Below are positions 6,455-9,759 of a DNA stretch of 9,759 nucleotides, piece by piece. The position numbers and the translations under genes are program-made. Where the stretch lies: positions 1-9,759 of the forward strand of contig CAMEUH010000084.1 in the NCBI GenBank assembly GCA_945938055.1, given 5' to 3'. The notes beneath the pieces are model-generated. The model was not told where the DNA came from. It worked only from the letters and a program-made list of their open reading frames with translations, and ran no database searches. This DNA comes from an uncultured Eubacteriaceae bacterium (GTDB taxonomy: Bacteria; Bacillota; Clostridia; Lachnospirales; Lachnospiraceae). How positions within the stretch are numbered: position 1 is the stretch's first letter; every line of letters starts with the position of its first letter.

Positions 6455-6470
6455 GGACTATTTTTAGTCC
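6455..6470 (+). promoter_or_regulatory. Dyad GGACTA-N4-TAGTCC, downstream copy (candidate operator)
   Basis: GGACTATTTTTAGTCC is a perfect 6-bp inverted repeat with a 4-nt centre, ending 1 nt before the ribosome binding region (AGAAGGTG, 6471-6478) of the XRE gene. It could be a DNA operator or a small mRNA hairpin affecting initiation. The AT-rich stretch 6416-6454 between the two dyads probably holds the promoter (TAGAAT at 6425-6430 or TAAAAT at 6437-6442 as -10), but I see no good -35 sequence. Confidence 0.45.
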
Positions 6471-6487
6471 AGAAGGTGTGGTATATT

Positions 6488-6724
6488 ATGAGTGATAAAA
6501 TAAAAGAAGATTCTGAAAATACCATTGGAAAGAATATTCGAAGAATCCGTAAGGAGCAGGGAATTGGACAGACTGAACTTGTGGGAAAGCTGCAGCTTCT
6601 GAATGTGAAAATGACCAGGGAAACACTGGTAAAGATTGAACGTGGAATTCAGCATATTCAGCTGGAGCAGCTACGGGCAATTAAAACAATACTGAAGGTC
6701 AGCTACGAAGATCTTCTGGATTAA
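6488..6724 (+). CDS. Small XRE/Cro-C1-type helix-turn-helix regulator
   Basis: This 78-residue protein is essentially a single HTH_3-type DNA-binding domain. IGKNIRRIRKEQGIGQTELVGKL (residues 13-35) forms helices 1 and 2. The segment around MTRETLVKIERG (42-53) contains the recognition helix and the typical ER-G turn. LEQLRAIKTILKVSYEDLLD (59-78) forms the last helices and the end. There is no ligand or dimerisation domain beyond this. ATG 6488 is chosen over the in-frame GTG 6476 because AAGGTG at 6473-6478 overlaps that GTG and serves as the ribosome binding site, 9 nt before ATG. Paired dyads just upstream suggest autoregulation. The exporter genes begin 93 nt downstream in the same frame, with no terminator visible between, so the regulator likely controls them too. 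Confidence 0.85.
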   Translation: MSDKIKEDSENTIGKNIRRIRKEQGIGQTELVGKLQLLNVKMTRETLVKIERGIQHIQLEQLRAIKTILKVSYEDLLD

Positions 6725-6817
6725 TGGCTGCGGTATGACGATTCGGAGTCTGATGGCAGAAAGTCTGCGAACGAGAAGTTCTATGGCAAGGAGTTTAACA
6801 ACAAGGAGAAAAGCTAC
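6725..6817 (+). other. 93-nt link between regulator and exporter genes, open in two frames
   Basis: No terminator or promoter is evident. The stretch is open in the frame shared by the XRE gene and the ABC gene: only TAA 6722-6724 separates them, and the link would read as a very hydrophilic segment (about DDSESDGRKSANEK) directly joined to ATG 6818. It has no ATG, GTG or TTG start in that frame. In another frame, ATG 6735 opens a 28-residue basic ORF (with MAESLRTRSS and MARSLTTRRK as imperfect 10-residue repeats) whose TGA at 6819-6821 overlaps the ABC start as ATGA. It could be a leader peptide for coupled translation, but it lacks a convincing ribosome binding site. AAGGAG at 6803-6808 is the ABC gene's own site. 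Confidence 0.35.
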
Positions 6818-8539
6818 ATGAAGAAAAATTATTTTGCAAATTGTATGGTAAGGTACGGAGGATATTTTTTAACAGGACTGATCTTTTCCTTTTGCCTTGC
6901 GTCTATTGTGGTCAAGGGTAATAAAATCATCAGTCAGGCTGTTGACACCCTTCTGGCAGGAGGAGAGGTGGAATTTTGGAAATTCATCATAACCTTTTTG
7001 GTTCTGACGATACTGGGATTTGTGCTGGCTTTTCTGAAAAGTATCCTGCTATCGGTATTTTCGTTGAAGGTGCAAAAACGCTACAAGAATCTTCTGGCGG
7101 ATAAGCTATATCACCTGGAGTACCGGTATTTTGATGAAAATGGTTCTGCATCCATTATTAATAAAATGAACTCGGACATTGCGGAGGCAGATAATCTCTT
7201 AAGAGAAAGCATACCGGATATCTGCACGAATCTCATTGAGATGTGTGTATATGCATTTTACGTGGGACAATTAAATGGAAAGCTGCTGATTCTAATGCTG
7301 TTAAGTTATCCGGTGGTACTTTATTTTACGCGGTATGTGGCAGATAAGCTTACCAGCCTGAAAAAAACTTTCCGGCAGAAGTCTGACTCCATTACGGAAA
7401 TTGCACAGGACTGCATGAGTGGAATTCTGGTACTGCGTTCTTTTGGGGCGGAAGATTATTTTCAGAAAAAACTGGACCGTGCAACGGAGGAACTTGTTGA
7501 AAACGAAGCAAAAAGAACAAGAATGTCCAATACGGTCATTATTATCCGGCGGCTTCTTTCCTGGATACCGAATATTATCTGTGCCATATATGCCTATGTA
7601 CTGGTTAAGAATGGAAATCTAAGTATCGGTGAACTGATGGCATTTATCATTATTCTGGAGCGTTTTGTCAATGCATTTACCGGTGTGCCGTTTGGCATGG
7701 TGGATGCAAAGGAACAGTATGTCTGTGTCAGACGTGTGGAAGACATTTTAAATTCTCGGGAGGAATTTTCCGGAACAGAGAAAACAATGCCGGAGAGTGA
7801 TGTGGCAGTTTCGTTTCAAAATGTTATGTTTTCTTATGAGGATCATAAGGCAGTTCTTGAGAATCTTTCTTTCTCTATCGAAAAGGGGAAAAAGGTTGCC
7901 TTCGTGGGTGAATCCGGTGGAGGAAAAAGTACGATTTTCCGTTTGATTTGTGGGTTCTATCCGGTAAATGGAGGGGAATATAAGCTATTTGGAAGAAATT
8001 TTTCAGAGTGGGATTTGGAAGCAGCAAGAGCATGCATGGCACTTGTTTCACAGAATGTCTTTCTTTTCCCAACCAGTATTTATGAAAATGTAAGATACGG
8101 AAACCGGAATGCGAAGAAGGAAGATATCATAGAGGCGTGTAAAAAGGCAAGAATTCATGACTTTATTGTAAGTCTTCCGGAAGAGTACGATACGATTGTA
8201 GGTGAGCGTGGAATTCTCCTTTCCGGTGGGGAGAGGCAGAGAATCTCCATCGCCAGGGCATTTCTTAAAAATGCATCGCTGCTTTTGCTGGACGAGCCAA
8301 CTTCAGCAGTCGATGTGGGAACAGAACAATTCATTCAGGAAGCCATTGACCAGCTGGTGGAAAACAGAACCTGTATTGTGATTGCCCATAGATTATCAAC
8401 AGTTTGTAACATGGACGAAATCATGGTATTAAAGGACGGAATAATCGTTGAAAAAGGAAGCCATGAGGAATTGCTGAAAAAGCAGGGTGTATATGCGGGA
8501 ATGTATGGAAAGGAACAGAAAGGGGGAATGGAGGAATGA
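6818..8539 (+). CDS. ABC exporter half-transporter (fused membrane and ATPase domains), first subunit
   Basis: The 573 residues have the standard half-transporter layout. A six-helix exporter-type membrane domain covers about residues 13-300 (first helices near 13-32 and 54-81), followed by a nucleotide-binding domain with Walker A GESGGGKST (364-372), Q-loop Gln412, signature LSGGERQR (468-475), Walker B LLLLDEP (488-494, catalytic Glu493) and switch His524 in AHRLS. All key ATPase residues are intact. No N-terminal C39 peptidase domain is present, so it is not a bacteriocin-processing type. The type matches MdlA/MdlB- or LmrA-like multidrug or peptide exporters; the substrate cannot be read from sequence. 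ATG 6818 follows AAGGAG at 6803-6808. Its stop overlaps the start of a second half-transporter (ATGA), so the two are translationally coupled and probably form a heterodimer. Confidence 0.93.
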   Translation: MKKNYFANCMVRYGGYFLTGLIFSFCLASIVVKGNKIISQAVDTLLAGGEVEFWKFIITFLVLTILGFVLAFLKSILLSVFSLKVQKRYKNLLADKLYHLEYRYFDENGSASIINKMNSDIAEADNLLRESIPDICTNLIEMCVYAFYVGQLNGKLLILMLLSYPVVLYFTRYVADKLTSLKKTFRQKSDSITEIAQDCMSGILVLRSFGAEDYFQKKLDRATEELVENEAKRTRMSNTVIIIRRLLSWIPNIICAIYAYVLVKNGNLSIGELMAFIIILERFVNAFTGVPFGMVDAKEQYVCVRRVEDILNSREEFSGTEKTMPESDVAVSFQNVMFSYEDHKAVLENLSFSIEKGKKVAFVGESGGGKSTIFRLICGFYPVNGGEYKLFGRNFSEWDLEAARACMALVSQNVFLFPTSIYENVRYGNRNAKKEDIIEACKKARIHDFIVSLPEEYDTIVGERGILLSGGERQRISIARAFLKNASLLLLDEPTSAVDVGTEQFIQEAIDQLVENRTCIVIAHRLSTVCNMDEIMVLKDGIIVEKGSHEELLKKQGVYAGMYGKEQKGGMEE

Positions 8540-9759
8540 AAACGTGGAAACTATTTGTAAAAACAATGGGTATCATGGGAAAACGCTGTGTTATTTACCT
8601 GACTGGTATCTTTTTCATGAGTACCGGATGGGCGATGTTTAGCGTCATGGCTTCCCTTCTCATGAAAAACGTGGTAGATGCGGCGCAGACCGGAGATACC
8701 AGCAGGATGCTTTTTATGATCATCACAAATGTGGCAGGCGGTATTATTATTCTATTGGTTTATCGTCTTGCGGCAATTGTTTATAATGTGGAAGCCAAAA
8801 GAGCATATGGAACGCTTTGCAGTCAGTTGTTTTATCATGAGGTACGGCTTCCGTATGAATATTATGAAACGCATCACAGCGGGGACTTCATGTCAAAACT
8901 TTCTTATGATTTGGAAAAGATGGGAAGTATATATGGTTCCCGCCTTAGAAGAACTACGGCACCGCTTTTGCAGGTAGTGGTTTATCTGGTGCCCATGCTG
9001 GTGTTAGGCTGGCAGATTACATTGTGTCTTGTCGGTGTGAATCTGGTCATGTTACTGGTTAATACGCTTTTTGTGAATCCCATAAAGACGGTAACGAAGA
9101 GAATGTCTGTGGCAAATGGCAAAATGACAGAGAAACTATCAAATCTCCTTCAGGGCATGGAACAGGCGCGGATGAATACGGCAGGAAGGCAGACTGTGGA
9201 AGAGTTTGCGGAGGAAAATGAGAATTATGTTAAAGAAAGCAGGGGAAAGATTTTCTTTACTGCATGTCTGGAAGGGTTTAATACGGGATTTGATTTATTA
9301 TGTGCGCTGACGTTTCTTATGATTGGAATTTATTTTGTCCAGAAAGGCTATACCACATTAGGCGCATTAACCGCCATTTATTCCTTATATGGAAGCTTTT
9401 CCTATCAGTTTTTGCAGCTGGGACGATATCTTCCGGAGTTGATTGGATGTCTTACCAATGCACAGAATATTTTTGAATTCATGGAAGAGAAAAAGGAGCC
9501 GAAAAGCTGGTATCCGGAAAGGAATGAGAATCCTGTCCTGAAAAGTGATGAAAAATATATTGACGTATCACACATCCGTTTTTCTTACAGGGAGGATAAG
9601 GAATTGTTAAAGGATTACTCCCTGTATTCCCATAAGGGTGAGACCATTGCCATCACGGGACCGTCAGGCTGTGGAAAGTCAACCTTATCCAAACTCTTAC
9701 TGGGACTTTATCCGATTCAGGGTGGTGATATCCGGATTGGCGGAAAATCCTATTATGAT
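8536..9759 (+). CDS. ABC exporter half-transporter, second subunit (3' end outside window)
   Basis: The frame opened by ATG 8536 stays open for 408 codons to the last base, so the C-terminal part is missing. The start overlaps the previous stop as ATGA, and GGGGG/GGAGG sequences just upstream supply the ribosome binding site. The N-terminal three quarters is an exporter-type membrane domain with several hydrophobic helices (for instance IFFMSTGWAMFSVMASLLM and the stretch LLQVVVYLVPMLVLGW). The ATPase domain starts near residue 340 (IRFSYREDKELLKDYSL), and Walker A GPSGCGKST is at 375-383. The Q-loop, signature, Walker B and switch histidine lie beyond the window, so whether this subunit has a degenerate ATP site cannot be judged. 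It is expected to pair with the preceding subunit. Confidence 0.92.
   Translation, partial: MKTWKLFVKTMGIMGKRCVIYLTGIFFMSTGWAMFSVMASLLMKNVVDAAQTGDTSRMLFMIITNVAGGIIILLVYRLAAIVYNVEAKRAYGTLCSQLFYHEVRLPYEYYETHHSGDFMSKLSYDLEKMGSIYGSRLRRTTAPLLQVVVYLVPMLVLGWQITLCLVGVNLVMLLVNTLFVNPIKTVTKRMSVANGKMTEKLSNLLQGMEQARMNTAGRQTVEEFAEENENYVKESRGKIFFTACLEGFNTGFDLLCALTFLMIGIYFVQKGYTTLGALTAIYSLYGSFSYQFLQLGRYLPELIGCLTNAQNIFEFMEEKKEPKSWYPERNENPVLKSDEKYIDVSHIRFSYREDKELLKDYSLYSHKGETIAITGPSGCGKSTLSKLLLGLYPIQGGDIRIGGKSYYD

Noticed and set aside
8729..8977. 82-residue + strand open frame inside the second ABC gene
   Set aside because: It is an alternate frame of the ABC membrane domain, whose own frame stays open for 408 codons with Walker A.
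1..9759. Mobile elements, CRISPR, tRNA or rRNA
   Set aside because: No transposase, terminal inverted repeats, regular repeat-spacer pattern or tRNA/rRNA-like sequence was seen on reading.

Overview
All genes lie on the + strand. The AT-rich, A/G-rich coding style, strong AGGAG-type ribosome binding sites and protein types point to a Gram-positive Clostridia genome, most likely Lachnospiraceae. This is inferred from style and content; no rRNA or other phylogenetic marker is present apart from era.

Layout. (1) 1-1067: the 3' end of an unidentified gene, then a complete era gene (ribosome-assembly GTPase), which is the housekeeping edge of the window. (2) 1080-3695: a BlaI/MecI-type repressor only 12 nt behind era, then a gap holding a good sigma-A-type promoter and short AGGTC/GACCT repeats, then a large BlaR1-like M56 membrane metalloprotease. 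Its C-terminal sensor is not a penicillin-binding domain. It looks like beta-propeller-type repeats followed by an SH3b-like domain. (3) 3733-6276: three closely packed membrane-protein genes of unrecognised function. The second and third are tandem paralogs. The second carries an extra C-terminal segment resembling the C-terminal domain of ribosomal protein L7/L12; the third lacks it. The first may share the same cytoplasmic domain. A strong rho-independent terminator follows at 6343-6384. (4) 6488-9759: a small XRE-type regulator preceded by two equally shaped dyads 55 bp apart, then two ABC exporter half-transporters joined by an ATGA overlap. The second runs off the window end.

How it may fit together. 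In classical BlaR1/BlaI pairs the M56 protease senses an outside signal and causes cleavage of the BlaI repressor, which frees target promoters. Here the repressor is probably co-transcribed with era, while the protease and the three membrane proteins probably form one unit from the promoter near 1464. A cell-envelope sensing module with uncharacterised membrane partners is a reasonable reading. The XRE regulator and heterodimeric exporter after the terminator look like a separate, probably self-regulated unit. A functional link between the two units is only a hypothesis.

No rRNA, tRNA, CRISPR, insertion sequence or attachment site was seen. No gene-free stretch exceeds 300 bases.
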